Shown here: piece after piece, positions 11,810-22,059 of the stretch
Numbering within the stretch: the stretch's first letter is position 1
Layout: the number at the start of each line of letters is the position of its first letter
DNA from: Acholoe squamosa
Lineage: Eukaryota; Annelida; Polychaeta; Phyllodocida; Polynoidae
DNA length: 64,000 nucleotides
Assembly (NCBI GenBank): GCA_949317995.1
Contig: OX439050.1
Location: forward strand, 55,243,777-55,307,776
Direction: 5' to 3'
Translations under genes and position numbers: made by a program
Notes under the pieces: generated by a model
Told to the model about the DNA's origin: nothing
The model's database searches: none
What the model saw: only the letters and a program-made list of their open reading frames with translations

Positions 11810-12190
11810 CATTGTTTGCATTGCTACCACTAATACATAGATAGACCTGCACCTCAAGGTGCCAGTCACCATAGCCCATAAGATTGGTATTGATGTTGTT
11901 AGGAACTGTTGTTGCCTGGTCAATAACAAACTAACAGTTCCCCCATTGGACTGATAAAACCTTATTTGATCTCCTCTTGTCTACTAGATGGGGCATTTCC
12001 CCATTATGGCTGTACCCTCACATTCACAGGGCCTGACCATCAGCCACATCCTGAGAGCTACTTCACTTTTATAGGCCCACTTAGGGCCTTGCCAATAATC
12101 CCCACACAGATCAGCACTGGATCTGACTTTTGGTCATTGCTACCTAGCGTCCAGTTGTGATATCTATTTGGTTGAATCCCACTTCACCTA
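11810..12190 (+). repeat. Diverged copy of the 3.1-6.0 kb repeat module
   Basis: Contains GGGCATTTCCCCATTATGGC, CATCAGCCACATCCTGAGAG, CTACTTCACTTTTATAGGCC and GACTTTTGGTCATTGC in the same order as at 3285-3450 and 4610-4770, with many substitutions. It is an independent older copy of the same dispersed family. Confidence 0.65.
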
Positions 12191-12290
12191 TTTTCTTGTG
12201 GCATTTTGACATTTTAGTAAGACATAATGATTGAAATTTTAAAGTGAGAGTGAATTTTCTTTTCTCAAATAACTTATCAGTTATCACTGG

Positions 12291-12811
12291 TCAATATGAG
12301 TATAGATCAATTGAAGTATGGTGTGCATATTGACAGAGATTGACTTCACACTGCCGGAGTGAAATGACTATTTTTACAGAGATATTGTAATCCTCTGGAG
12401 AAGTTATAAAATGTGAAGTTTCCAGATCAATATCCGGTAATATACGTTTGTTCTGTGCCCGGATTTGGCTGATCTCCTTTTCCCTGGCTTTCTCTGCCTT
12501 AAGTAGGGCCTCCATTTCGCTCACACTTGCCTGTTGTAAAGCATCAACCTGCCCTGAGGCCCCTGTCGAATCCTGGTCATGTCGGCCAAACTCCCGACCA
12601 TTCTGCCGTGGTGCCAAGTTGCTCTGCGTGGCCGCCACTGTGTCCCCTTGCTGGTCACAGTCCATTGAACACATGGCAGCCGGTAGTCCAGACTGCTCAG
12701 ATCCAACTTTCTTAGAGTCCCATTTGGGGTTAGGATGCTTGCACTCTGGACAAAGCCTCTTATTTCCGTGGTAAGACTCTTCATAAGCCTCACAAACAAC
12801 TCCCATGACTG
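12291..12811 (-). CDS. Candidate coding exon with CxxC motif and charged helix, unknown function
   Basis: A polypyrimidine tract ending in CTTACTCTCAG precedes an open frame starting near 12811 on the minus strand. Read from there, the frame gives a CEAYEESYHGNKR stretch, a CPECKHPNPKW zinc-ribbon-like CxxC, a polar middle (GREFGRHDQDSTGASGQ) and a helix rich in charged residues (SEMEALLKAEKAREKEISQI). The composition is protein-like and low in the hydrophobic noise of chance frames. The hydrophobic run immediately upstream in the same frame is then intronic pyrimidine tract, not a membrane segment. The 3' limit is uncertain: the frame runs to a stop at 12291, but a donor may come earlier. 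It could be a host exon or part of a retroelement ORF; a SINE-like unit lies 100 bp away. Confidence 0.35.
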
Positions 12812-12925
12812 AGAGTAAGGCAAAAATAAGAAAGAAAATAACAACAAAAAACGTTCTTGCACTGTCTGCTGACTGCCATGCATGTCTGCTGCTTACTGCT
12901 GAATGTGCTACAAACCCCACTTTGG

Positions 12926-13116
12926 TTGATTGATTGATTGATTTGTGTTTTACAGCACTTTAGCGGCACTAAGTGGCTATCCCATGCTTCACAGGTTGAT
13001 AATTTAACAGAGGAATGTGTCAGTGCCCGCGTATATGTGCACAACACACATCCTGAGGGGATAGGAAAGAGGAGATATAGACCCTTTTAAGTGGGCTAGG
13101 GAAGCCCGTAAACCCC
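12926..13116 (-). mobile_element. SINE-like unit, copy 2
   Basis: Starts with a (TTGA)n-like TTGATTGATTGATTGATTTG, then GTTTTACAGCACTTTAGCGG, then the shared CAGAGGAATGTGTCAGTGCC to AAGTGGGCTAGGGAAGCCC part seen at 10960-11140. The head differs from copy 1 while the body is shared, so heads appear to be swapped between related SINE families. Confidence 0.55.
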
Positions 13117-13381
13117 ACTGTGGGTTGAGAGTGTAAGAGTCATTGGGTGAACTGCGTGTTGGGCATAGTAATAGCCTCCTTAGAGTCAATAGACAAATAG
13201 ATGCCACATGTGCGATTTGACCAAATGCATCTTATTCATTGGATGTTCTGATTTGGCTATAATGGCTATAACTTTCAATAAAGTCTACGCTATTCATAAG
13301 CATAACATACTGGTAATATAATACCACATGTATCTTTTCTCAAAATGAATGAAACTCTATAGCGATTGATATTCTGAGAAG

Positions 13382-14765
13382 AATGGACAATGTGGGCGAT
13401 ATAGATATCAGGTAACAATCTATAGCTTCTATAGTCTCCTTTGTACTAGTGAAGGGTGGCGATCTCTACACAGGGGTGGAGATGGATGGGAGGGGATGCT
13501 TCTGGCCATATAGAGGTTCTTAATGGGGCTGTGTACAAATGACGTCATGCAGGAGGGGGGAGGAGGGCCCACTTGCCATGACAAAGCATGACAAGGGGGG
13601 AGGGGGGTCATGGGCTGCATGACATCATGTTATCAAGAAATCACAAAATGCTTTGGTTTGGGCAAGAACAAAAACTTTTGTAAAAAGATTTGTAAAGGTA
13701 GTGAAGTTTAATGCATTCATCTGACATAAATTTATTACCTATAAGCCCTACATGCATGCATTCCTCAGACATCTCACTCAATGAGTGCCAGTGCCATGTC
13801 CAGGCCCACTATAAGGGGGCACTACTACTCTATCCTACCTATACCAATTTAACCCTTTTTGAAAAGGGCCACTGCTTCCCTCAGGATCTAAAATTATGCA
13901 TCTAAAATACCCCTGATATTTCCCCCCCCCTCCTTGAGGTGTCAAAATTATTTTGCTCCTCTCCCAATCCACCCCCTCCCAGAGTCCCACTGTTCATAAA
14001 TAAAGAACACTTCCCTGGAGCTCTCCACCACCCTGTTGCTATTTTCACTGAGGGGATGCTTTGGGAGATGCACAATGGACAATGTGGGCGATATAGATAT
14101 CAGGTAACAATCTATAGCTTCTATAGTCTCCTTTGTACTAGTGAAGGGTGGCGATCTCTACACAGGGGTGGAGATGGATGGGAGGGGATGCTTCTGGCCA
14201 TATAGAGGTTCTTAATGGGGCTGTGTACAAATGACGTCATGCAGGAGGGGGGAGGAGGGCCCACTTGCCATGACAAAGCATGACAAGGGGGGGAGGGGGG
14301 TCATGGGCTGCATGACATCATGTTATCAAGAAATCACAAAATGCTTTGGTTTGGGCAAGAACAAAAACTTTTGTAAAAAGATTTGTAAAGGTAGTGAAGT
14401 TTAATGCATTCATCTGACATAAATTTATTACCTATAAGCCCTACATGCATGCATTCCTCAGACATCTCACTCAATGAGTGCCAGTGCCATGTCCAGGCCC
14501 ACTATAAGGGGGCACTACTACTCTATCCTACCTATACCAATTTAACCCTTTTTGAAAAGGGCCACTGCTTCCCTCAGGATCTAAAATTATGCATCTAAAA
14601 TACCCCTGATATTTCCCCCCCCCCCTCCTTGAGGTGTCAAAATTATTTTGCTCCTCTCCCAATCCACCCCCTCCCAGAGTCCCACTGTTCATAAATAAAG
14701 AACACTTCCCTGGAGCTCTCCACCACCCTGTTGCTATTTTCACTGAGGGGATGCTTTGGGAGATG
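13382..14765. repeat. Nearly identical 692-bp tandem duplication
   Basis: 13382-14073 and 14074-14765 match base for base by eye apart from one extra G in a G run (about 14293) and one extra C in a C run (about 14623). Each unit starts AATGGACAATGTGGGCGATA and ends CTTTGGGAGATG. Each carries the same GGGGCTGT-type MITE and the same short 64-codon chance frame. The near identity means a very recent duplication or an assembly duplication. Confidence 0.9.
13525..13635 (+). mobile_element. GGGGCTGT-type MITE remnant (repeated at 14217-14328)
   Basis: Begins GGGGCTGTGTACAAATGACG then TCATG and G-rich blocks with CATGACAAGGGGGGAGG, ending near TGCATGACATCATG. This GGGGCTGT...TGACGTCA...GGGGGGAGG layout is common in animal genomes as a short non-autonomous DNA transposon. 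The copy is duplicated with its host 692-bp unit. Confidence 0.45.
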
Positions 14766-15449
14766 TAAAGGGGACCTCCCCCCAAACTGACTCTCCACAT
14801 CTTTGTCTGAATGGAACTCTATCAGACTCACCTTATTTGCAGATTCTACAGTAAAATGCTGAGGTGACTCGATTGCTTTGTAAGATCATAAATTGGAACT
14901 ATGATTGCAATCCTGAGATTTTTTTTTCTATTATGCCACTCACTACATTCAGAGTGTTCTGCCTGAGACATATTTCTAGTACACTTGTATATGGTTCAAG
15001 TTACAGATTAAATCAATACATTCAATATATCAATACATTCAAGCTCTTGAACTATATGATCCTTAATAATAACTGTTCTTGATTTTCTCTTCGCTGACAA
15101 GTGTACAACTTTTGCTGCAAAGAAGGCAGACTATTAACTGTATTGGACTATTGATTGAGACATTTTTAAGCCCTTTTGTGACTGGAAATACTTGTGTATG
15201 ATCATTACCATAGTACTCTGTGTATAACTATAAGGCACGGAAATGGTACATCCTGTATATAGGGACCCATACATTATATAAGCTGACAGTGTTTGGCATG
15301 TTTCTCTGTTCATTTGTTGATCAGTGCTAGTTCTTTTTTCACTTTGCATGTATCTTATCCTTTATTGCCAATTCAAACCCACTATATGTCCTTTGAACCA
15401 TTTTAATTTGTTTATAGCCTAAAGGCCTTCACTATTCATGCACTTTTTT

Positions 15450-15594
15450 TTTTTTGGGGGGGGGGTTGGGTATCTATGTGCATGATGTCATGCTGAGGGG
15501 GGGGGGGTCAAGTGTTGTATTAGGAAACATGACAAGGGGGGAGGGGGGGTCAAAAATGGTCCAAAAATGCACGACATCATTTGTACACAGCCCC
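15450..15594 (-). mobile_element. Second GGGGCTGT-type MITE, inverted
   Basis: Ends in CATCATTTGTACACAGCCCC, the reverse complement of the start at 13525, and contains GTGCATGATGTCATGC and CATGACAAGGGGGGAGG blocks. Orientation is opposite to the duplicated copies. Confidence 0.5.
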
Positions 15595-16551
15595 AATGAG
15601 GTGCAAGCATTTCAATTGATAGATGTATTTGTTTACAGAATGTCTTTTAAGGGTAAAAAAAAAAGATAAATTGAATTGCATTTTTAAGCTATGGTAAAAA
15701 GTCCCCCTGTCCAGACAGATTCATATGTAATAGAATTTATAAAAAAGTAAGAAATTCGGAATGCTAAAAATGTTCTCTTTAATTACTGATGTGAGATAAT
15801 GGAATGGTCCATGTAGAGCCTAGAAATATCAGATGGTCTGATTTCTAGAGTCCAGGGCGCGACCCCTCTGCAATTCTTGAATAATAAAAACTAGGGCCAG
15901 GGTTAAAAAAGGATTCGGAGTTGTAGTTCAAGGCTGTGACAGGCATTCTTGATTTTTCAAAATTGAGAACTCTTAATGAGTTTCACATTTAATAATTTTG
16001 GTGAGAGAAGTCCCCAGAGTGTCCTGGCACAACACGATCCTCTCCCTTTATCTCTACCCGACCCTGAAATTTCAAGAATATTATATCTAATTTCTTAAAC
16101 CAGGAAGAAAAGAAAATAACTACATGTATTATCACTTGATGATTTCTTCCTTACAGCATAATATCAATGTGCAAGATGAAGTGAAATTGTAGTTTATTGC
16201 AAACTTTATTGATTCAAATTTGGCTTATATTAAACTGTTGTATGTATCTGCAAGGTTACTTCAACTACTAGTTCTTGTACTCTTCTAGTAGAAATCCTAC
16301 CTATCATATAGATTTAGGATAACATGCAGGTCTCTTGGTGTGTTTGACTTCCAGGCTCCCTTTCCAGTTCCAGAACATATATCAGAATAAGCAGTGTTAG
16401 AGTTTCAAAAACAGAGGTACTTCATCTTCTGTTTGGATACTAAAATCTGTGTGATCCTGTAAAATATACCCCATAAGAACACTACCTAAGTGGCACAGTC
16501 GGTGCTGGGTCTATTTTCCATGTCAGAACCATCAATATAGAAGGAATGATT

Positions 16552-16601
<50 letters not shown>

Positions 16602-17389
16602 CGTCCTCCTCCTGAGAATAGCGGCGATCATCTGTGATAATCGTGTACAGTTGGGGACGGGTATATCTTGTTGGGACACACCAGGATCATAGTACAACAG
16701 TCTGATTTTAGTCTGTACTAAGATTCTGATACCATGCACAGTCTTAGGATGTACTGGGATCTTAGTACCCTTGTGTGCGCACTGAACCATGACACTCACC
16801 TCTACAGGTGTATGGGCCAATCAGAGCCCTGGTCACTAGACCATGACACCTACCTCTGCATACATTATTGGGGTCAAAGGTGGGATGGTGAAACCAATCC
16901 ACCATTTGGTACTTATATTTACATTAAATGATACATTTACTCCCTTATTAAACAGCACTTAACCAAAATGAAAACATCAGTTTGTAGACATTTATCTATT
17001 CTTTAATCTTGTGGGTTAATATTTATTAGCAAATTAAACAAAAAATTAGCAAATCAATTTTAGTATTGCAAGACTGGGGGGAAGATTGTAAATATAACCA
17101 TTTCTCAGAAAATATTCGGATTTTAGTGCTGTAAAAAAGTTAGACCTTTGCTACCTATGGTTACATCAAAATTATGTATTTTGATAAGAAAGTATGAAAA
17201 ATTTGAAGATAAACAAGGGTACTAAGTTCTTAGTACACATCCAGGGACTATCATTCAATGTTAGGGCGTACTAAGAAACAGGTTAGTCCTGAACCTGGTG
17301 TAGTTGAGCCTCCACATATGGTTCACATGACCTGCTATCGTACTATGCACAGTTATATCGGATACCACCGGGATATTTCCCAAGCCATG
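15595..17389. other. No gene seen; (TA)n microsatellite at 16556-16600
   Basis: A pure TA run of about 45 bp lies at 16556-16600. No exon with convincing splice sites or protein-like composition was found around it. Confidence 0.5.
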
Positions 17390-17590
17390 AGAAAATAATT
17401 TCCCGAAATTAGGGTGCCAGAGAACTCTTCGTAATTATGACTGGCACCGCTGATTAGAGCCCATTGTTAGAGTGGTCACCCTCATCCCAAGCGGCTTCCT
17501 GGCAGTAAAGGGAACAAATAGAGGAAATCAAAGCCTTTTGTGCGCCCGGCGTCATATTTCCACATAGGATAATGCCATGTAGTGCACAGA
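17390..17590 (+). repeat. Dispersed repeat module (TGACTGGCACTG...CATCCCAAGC)
   Basis: Contains TAATTATGACTGGCACCGCTG, then an ATTGTTAGAGTGGTC block, CTCATCCCAAGCGGCTTCC and CACATAGGATAATGCC. The same ordered blocks occur at about 3700-3850, 5030-5175, 25970-26130, 29280-29440 and 30510-30625. Confidence 0.6.
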
Positions 17591-17637
17591 AGTCAGCGTC
17601 TGAGTAGTACAGGGACAATCATGTCAGTAAAACTTAG

Positions 17638-17640
<3 letters not shown>

Positions 17641-17667
<27 letters not shown>
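17641..17667. repeat. (TA)n microsatellite at the 3' border of YR retroelement 2
   Basis: A TA run directly touching the outer end of the terminal repeat. A second AT run (21629-21663) touches the opposite end, suggesting one target microsatellite split by the insertion. Confidence 0.75.
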
Positions 17668-17668
<1 letters not shown>

Positions 17669-18276
17669 AGTTAATTATGTTCGTTGGGGATATAATGATA
17701 ATAATACATATTATAATAATATTATAATAATATCACAAGTGGAATAAAGAAGGAGACATTGGGTTTGCTGAGAATTGATCTGGTCAATACCGATTCTATA
17801 CATGCCTTTATTAATAAGACAATAATTTGATAATACAATACATAAATACAATATAACAATATAAATACAATATATACAGTAATAGATACAATATAACAAT
17901 GTAAATACAATATATACAAGAAAGATTAAAAGTTGAAATTTCCTGGCACCACCCAGCGTGGTGTGTGCCGCTCTGAGGAAACTCGCCAACTGACGGTTAA
18001 TTTGGATCCCGCAGCTTATATAGGCGCTGGATGTTTACGGTGACGTCACACATACCAATGCGCGCCCTGGAGGAAAAGTAGATCCAACCACTGCACATAT
18101 TAATTATATATATATACACTGGTGTATATAGTTCCATAAGTTAATTATGTTCGTTGGGGATATAATGATAATAATACATATTATAATAATATTATAATAA
18201 TATCACAAGTGGAATAAAGAAGGAGACATTGGGTTTGGTGAGAATTGATCTGGTCAATACCAATTCTATACATGCC
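17666..18276 (-). repeat. Split direct repeats (B1, A2, B2) of YR retroelement 2
   Basis: A 141-bp sequence running from ATAAGTTAATTATGTTCGTT to TACATGCC occurs at 17666-17806 and at 18136-18276 with two differences by eye. In the minus-strand sense these are B2 (outer) and B1 (inner), with A2 at 17807-18135 between them. The 17 bp at 18122-18138 (GTGTATATAGTTCCATA) recur exactly at 21612-21628, the element's 5' end, as expected if A2 and A1 begin alike. This is the Ngaro/PAT-like terminal design, not an LTR. Confidence 0.75.
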
Positions 18277-18312
18277 AAAAACCGCCAAACACAATGGATA
18301 CACCATTCCACA

Positions 18313-19128
18313 CTATAACATCACATCCAGAGCTAAAAGGTCTTGCTTAGAATCATGTAAATAATTATATACCACATTAGATTTCCAATTTGCTCTCTTT
18401 TTAATATCATCGACCCTTAAACCAGAGTCCTTTAGAAGTGTTGCTCCACCATGTCGGAGTGAATGAGTTGAAACTCTGTGGGGAATATCACATTTCATAG
18501 ATACAGCCTTCAACCTGGTATTAATATAATTATAAGTCAACGGTTTGTTACATATGTTGAACAATAATTTACCCTTAGACTTCTTACAAATTTTCAAGTA
18601 CCTAGCTGGACAAAGACCAGAATCATCATTCCTCTTCAAATACACCACATAAGGCTTCCTACCATACTGGTCAGTTTTAGAAGATTTAACATCAATGCGA
18701 ATGCAGTCCCTAGATATAGAAACATTTTTTGATTCAAAGTTATGAGGGGAATCGACTACATGGCCCACCCTGAACACACCCCGGTAACACAATAAGATAG
18801 CAGACCAGAAAACTACATCATCATACATAGACAAATCCAGATTAGACTTGATATTTAACATATCACTGGGGGTTAAGGGATATGTTTTAATAGAAGAACA
18901 TTTATAATTCCGTTCAATACCATCCAAAGTCTTCTTTACCATAAAGTTACTACTATAATCAGAATAACCTTCCAACTTCTGATAGTACCACACTGCAGAC
19001 AAATAATTTCTAACAGAAATAGGTTTCATTTTATCAGATAAGTATACACTATACAACGAGGCCTGAGAAGGAGAACAAGGTAGGGGATCGAGACTAAACT
19101 CCTTACAAAATTTTTTTGTACCTGCCAA
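18313..19128 (-). CDS. Tyrosine recombinase of YR retroelement 2
   Basis: The 271-residue frame has the YR catalytic set: R120 (VFRVGH), K151 (SSKT), H222 and R225 (THSLRHGG), W248 (RANWKS) and nucleophile Y256 (VVYNYLHDS). It is shorter at the N-terminus than the copy at 577-1533, and its first codon is not ATG, so the start is probably upstream across the frame change near 19130-19150. Its relation to the first YR is clear from order and motifs (TLDG, LTPSDM, RVGH), but the sequences differ widely, so these are two families. It retains all visible catalytic residues although the RT upstream is disabled. Confidence 0.85.
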   Translation of the reverse strand: MAGTKKFCKEFSLDPLPCSPSQASLYSVYLSDKMKPISVRNYLSAVWYYQKLEGYSDYSSNFMVKKTLDGIERNYKCSSIKTYPLTPSDMLNIKSNLDLSMYDDVVFWSAILLCYRGVFRVGHVVDSPHNFESKNVSISRDCIRIDVKSSKTDQYGRKPYVVYLKRNDDSGLCPARYLKICKKSKGKLLFNICNKPLTYNYINTRLKAVSMKCDIPHRVSTHSLRHGGATLLKDSGLRVDDIKKRANWKSNVVYNYLHDSKQDLLALDVML

Positions 19129-19145
19129 ACTGCTGTCTGCGAACT

Positions 19146-19691
19146 TTACGTGTGGACTCTGCCACGCCCCTGTACAAAAACCTTCTCCTTCTCCGCTCTA
19201 GCTCCCTCAGGCCTGGAATCATAACAGCACATGTTATATTCAGTTAAAACCTTTTTACATTTCTGTGGGACACCTCTATAATTTAGCCTAGACAAATGGT
19301 CAGCTAAAACATTCTCCTCTGACTTTATATACGTTGCATATATTTCAATATTATGTATAAAACATAGCCAAAAAATTTCTCTCAACCAGGACATACACAA
19401 CTTATTCCTGGACCTACCGGTATTCAACATGGCCAATACTTGCATGTTGTCCGTAATGCAATGAACTCTGGTATTAGAAAACTTTCCGATCCAGCGTTTA
19501 AGGCCTACCACCACTGGATAAAGCTCGTAAACATTTATATTTCTATGGTGAAGTTTGAGATTATCAAGCTTAGGAGCCTGAACAAAGTGACCTGTACAGT
19601 CCACCATAGGATTAGAATAATTCCACGTACCATAAAAATAGTCTTTATTAAACCAGGCCCCAAAGCCCTGTACAGAGGAATCGGAATACAT
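19146..19691 (-). pseudogene. RNase H region of YR retroelement 2
   Basis: The frame contains MYSDSS (D4), INVYELYP (E56), CITDNMQ (D81) and VLADHLSRL (D131), the full RNase H acidic set, with SWLREIFWLC as in the left element. It should be continuous with the RT frame but is separated from it by a TAA in the same frame near 19773 and by a frame change around 19800. Its tail reads into RPEGARAEKEKV and stops at 19146, just before the recombinase frame. The separation shows that the RT-RNase H polyprotein of this copy cannot be made intact. Confidence 0.75.
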
Positions 19692-19791
19692 AGGGGTACA
19701 TTCATTATCATTTAGAATGATATTTTTACAATTGAAAATTCTACAGAAATCCCTCCACCACAGTAGGTCATTTTAGGTTTCCTCATTAAGT

Positions 19792-21072
19792 CTAATAACA
19801 CCTGGCCTTTGCACAAAGATCAAACAATCTCCTGCTGAAAGTTCTACAACCACGTACTACTTGGGCACAGAAAGACATTAAACCACCAATTCTCTGTAAC
19901 GTCTTCTTAGATACAAATTTTTTACCCAAGCACTCGTCTATTGCTAGGCTCATTTTATCTAGCTTACTCTGTGGTAGGGACAGCTCCATACACCTGGAGT
20001 CAATGGTTATACCCAGAAAAACACACACCTGGCTGGGCTCAGTCACCTTCTCTTTCGACACAACGAACCCTAAATACTCCATACACTCAATGAGGATATT
20101 CCTTTTACGTAAACATTCATCTCTAGACCGAGCTATGATAATAAAATAGTCTAGGTAGTTTACTATCCTATCTACACCATAAAGTTTAGCTACAGCAGTC
20201 AAAAAATCAGATATTCTACTAAATATATAAGGAGCACACTTTAGACCGAATGTCAAACGGTTACTCTAAAAAAATTCATCTCCATTACCAAAATTCCACC
20301 TGAAGCCTTGATAGCCTACATGTGGGCCATAAACATTAATACTTCTATATGCAGACTTTAAATCCACTACACACATAAAGTCATTTCTATCAAGCTGGCA
20401 GGTAACAGTGTTAATAGAGTTATACGAGAAACTTTTGGACGTTGTACTCATAAAATTATTAATAGAGATACCTGCTGGCATACTGCAATCAGTGATGGGA
20501 CGAAGCTTACCATTAGATTTTACCACACCCCCTAGAGAATGAATACATCTGGGTTTTGATTCAGTTTTTGTAACCAGGCCTTGGTTCAACTCCTCCATAA
20601 TAATACCACACATCTCGTTATAAAATCTATCTTCTAAAATAGACTTATAATTTTTACAATCATACGTTGTATCACACCCCGGGTCAACAATTTTGAACCC
20701 TTCGGTAAAACCACACCATAGAAAATCAGACTCAATCTGATGGATATTAATAAGGTCTGACTGCCTGAGAAAACTAGCTAGCCGACACGGGAGTATCTGA
20801 GCCTTCCTACCATAAATGAAATGCTCACACATACATACCCCATTTACACAACTGTCATAGACCCTGATGCTGGGTCTATTCAAACATTCCACCGTAAAAA
20901 GTGGTTCAACCTCGCCCTGTACTGGGCAGCTATGAGAAATAAATAAATTCTTTGACAAATCACAAGAATTATAAATATTTACACTATCATTTTTACCATT
21001 ATCCCCCGGAATGATAGAAACGGGAGGCTTAGGAGGGTCTACCGTACATACTAAATTAAAATCAGGCATCAA
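19792..21072 (-). pseudogene. Reverse transcriptase of YR retroelement 2, interrupted and with altered active site
   Basis: The RT is split in two same-frame parts, 21072-20266 and 20256-19792, by a TAG at about 20268-20270 between DEFF and SNRLTFG. The first part contains the finger motif KLRPITDCSMPAG and motif A VVDLKSAYRSI; the second has LTFGLKCAPYIFSR (motif B side), the catalytic box and KVTEPSQVCVFLGI. The catalytic box reads NYLDYFII where RTs have a second Asp (YxDD); residue 37 of the second part is Tyr, one base change from Asp. A nonsense codon plus a lost catalytic aspartate make this copy non-functional in autonomous retrotransposition. Confidence 0.82.
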
Positions 21073-21114
21073 ATTTTCAGATTTTAAAATAGGACCCTGC
21101 CTAAGGGCTACACA

Positions 21115-21623
21115 TTAATCCTTTTTGTTTTTCTGGCATTTCTCCTTGCCATGGTTAGGAGAATTACATACATCACAAACGTGACGGTATTTACAGGGAT
21201 CTTCCCTACAGCCTTCAGCTCTATTGAAAGCAAAACAAGTACGAGCTGACCTAGATTTGAAGGATTTGGATTTTACCACCTGCCCCTTCTGGGCTTGGAC
21301 GGTCCCGTCGTAAGACAAATATCTAAGGATATCAGAATTGTCTACCCTCTCGAATGCCTTCAGTCCATTCTTGTTCGCCCTATCCTTTACCGATTTGTCA
21401 TATTTAGATAAGGCTGACACCGTATAGATCTTTGTACTGGATTTTTCGATTAACATTTCAAGGTGGCTAAGCAAATGGAAAATATCCTCGCCTGCCTCAT
21501 ACCTGTCTTTCGCAAGACGTACATTTACCAGCATTAACTGTTCGATACAATCAATTTTAGAGTCTTTCTCTAGAAAATTCTTCTGATCAAACTCACCCCG
21601 GTGTCTTCTCCGTGTATATAGTT

Positions 21624-21627
<4 letters not shown>
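21115..21627 (-). CDS. Gag-like protein with CCCH and CCHC zinc fingers, YR retroelement 2
   Basis: 170-residue frame, lysine rich, ending in two zinc-binding motifs: C131-C140-C145-H149 (CCCH type) and C151-x2-C154-x4-H159-x4-C164 (CDVCNSPNHGKEKC, retroviral zinc knuckle type). Such motifs bind the element RNA in the capsid particle. Residues 25-65 look helical. The ATG lies within two bases of the inferred 5' terminus of the element, and its first codons (MELYT) are encoded by the 17 bp shared with the A2/B1 junction. Either the terminal repeat really is that short or the original 5' leader is missing, so the true N-terminus is uncertain. Confidence 0.7.

Positions 21628-21628
<1 letters not shown>

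Positions 21629-21663
<35 letters not shown>
21629..21663. repeat. (AT)n microsatellite followed by GGGTCA
   Basis: Touches the 5' end of YR retroelement 2 and runs into TATATATGGGTCAG. The AT run at 30258-30325 runs into TATATATGGGTCAA, so the tract plus GGGTCA may be a shared repeat edge. Confidence 0.7.
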
Positions 21664-21665
<2 letters not shown>

Positions 21666-22059
21666 GTCAGTGTCAGAAAAAGTGTATGAAACTGGAAAAA
21701 ACATGGTTTTTTTACATTTATGCAGCCAAAGAATGAAAAATACTTATCAAATCTTGTCTTCCATGGTCTCATCTTATAGAGGACATTCTACCCTTTCAGA
21801 AAAATATCAATTCAAGTCTGTAGAGTTAGGATTTTTTCAGTTATGGGGTCCCAAAGACTCAAAATTACCAAAAATCCTGTTTTTTTGCAGTTTTGGTCAT
21901 TTTATATATGTCCTCATGTCCACTCAAAGATTAGAAATCCATTTAAAATTGCCCGTGGTATTAGACATAGGTTAGGCCTACGATATATATATATCAGGTT
22001 AGGTGGGTTTTGATTGACAATTTTCCATTATGGTCACTCGTGTGTAGAATTTTACTCGT

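Larger units (their letters stand above)
17667..21628 (-). mobile_element. DIRS/Ngaro-like tyrosine recombinase retrotransposon 2 (about 4.0 kb)
   Basis: Order on the minus strand: 17-bp A1, gag, RT, RNase H, YR, B1, A2, B2. TA microsatellites touch both ends, with no obvious target duplication, as expected for tyrosine recombinase insertion. The RT-RNase H part is broken while gag and YR remain open. Confidence 0.75.

Noticed and set aside
12448-12774. Plus-strand frame of 108 codons
   Set aside because: Antisense to the better-supported minus-strand exon with an acceptor and CxxC motif.
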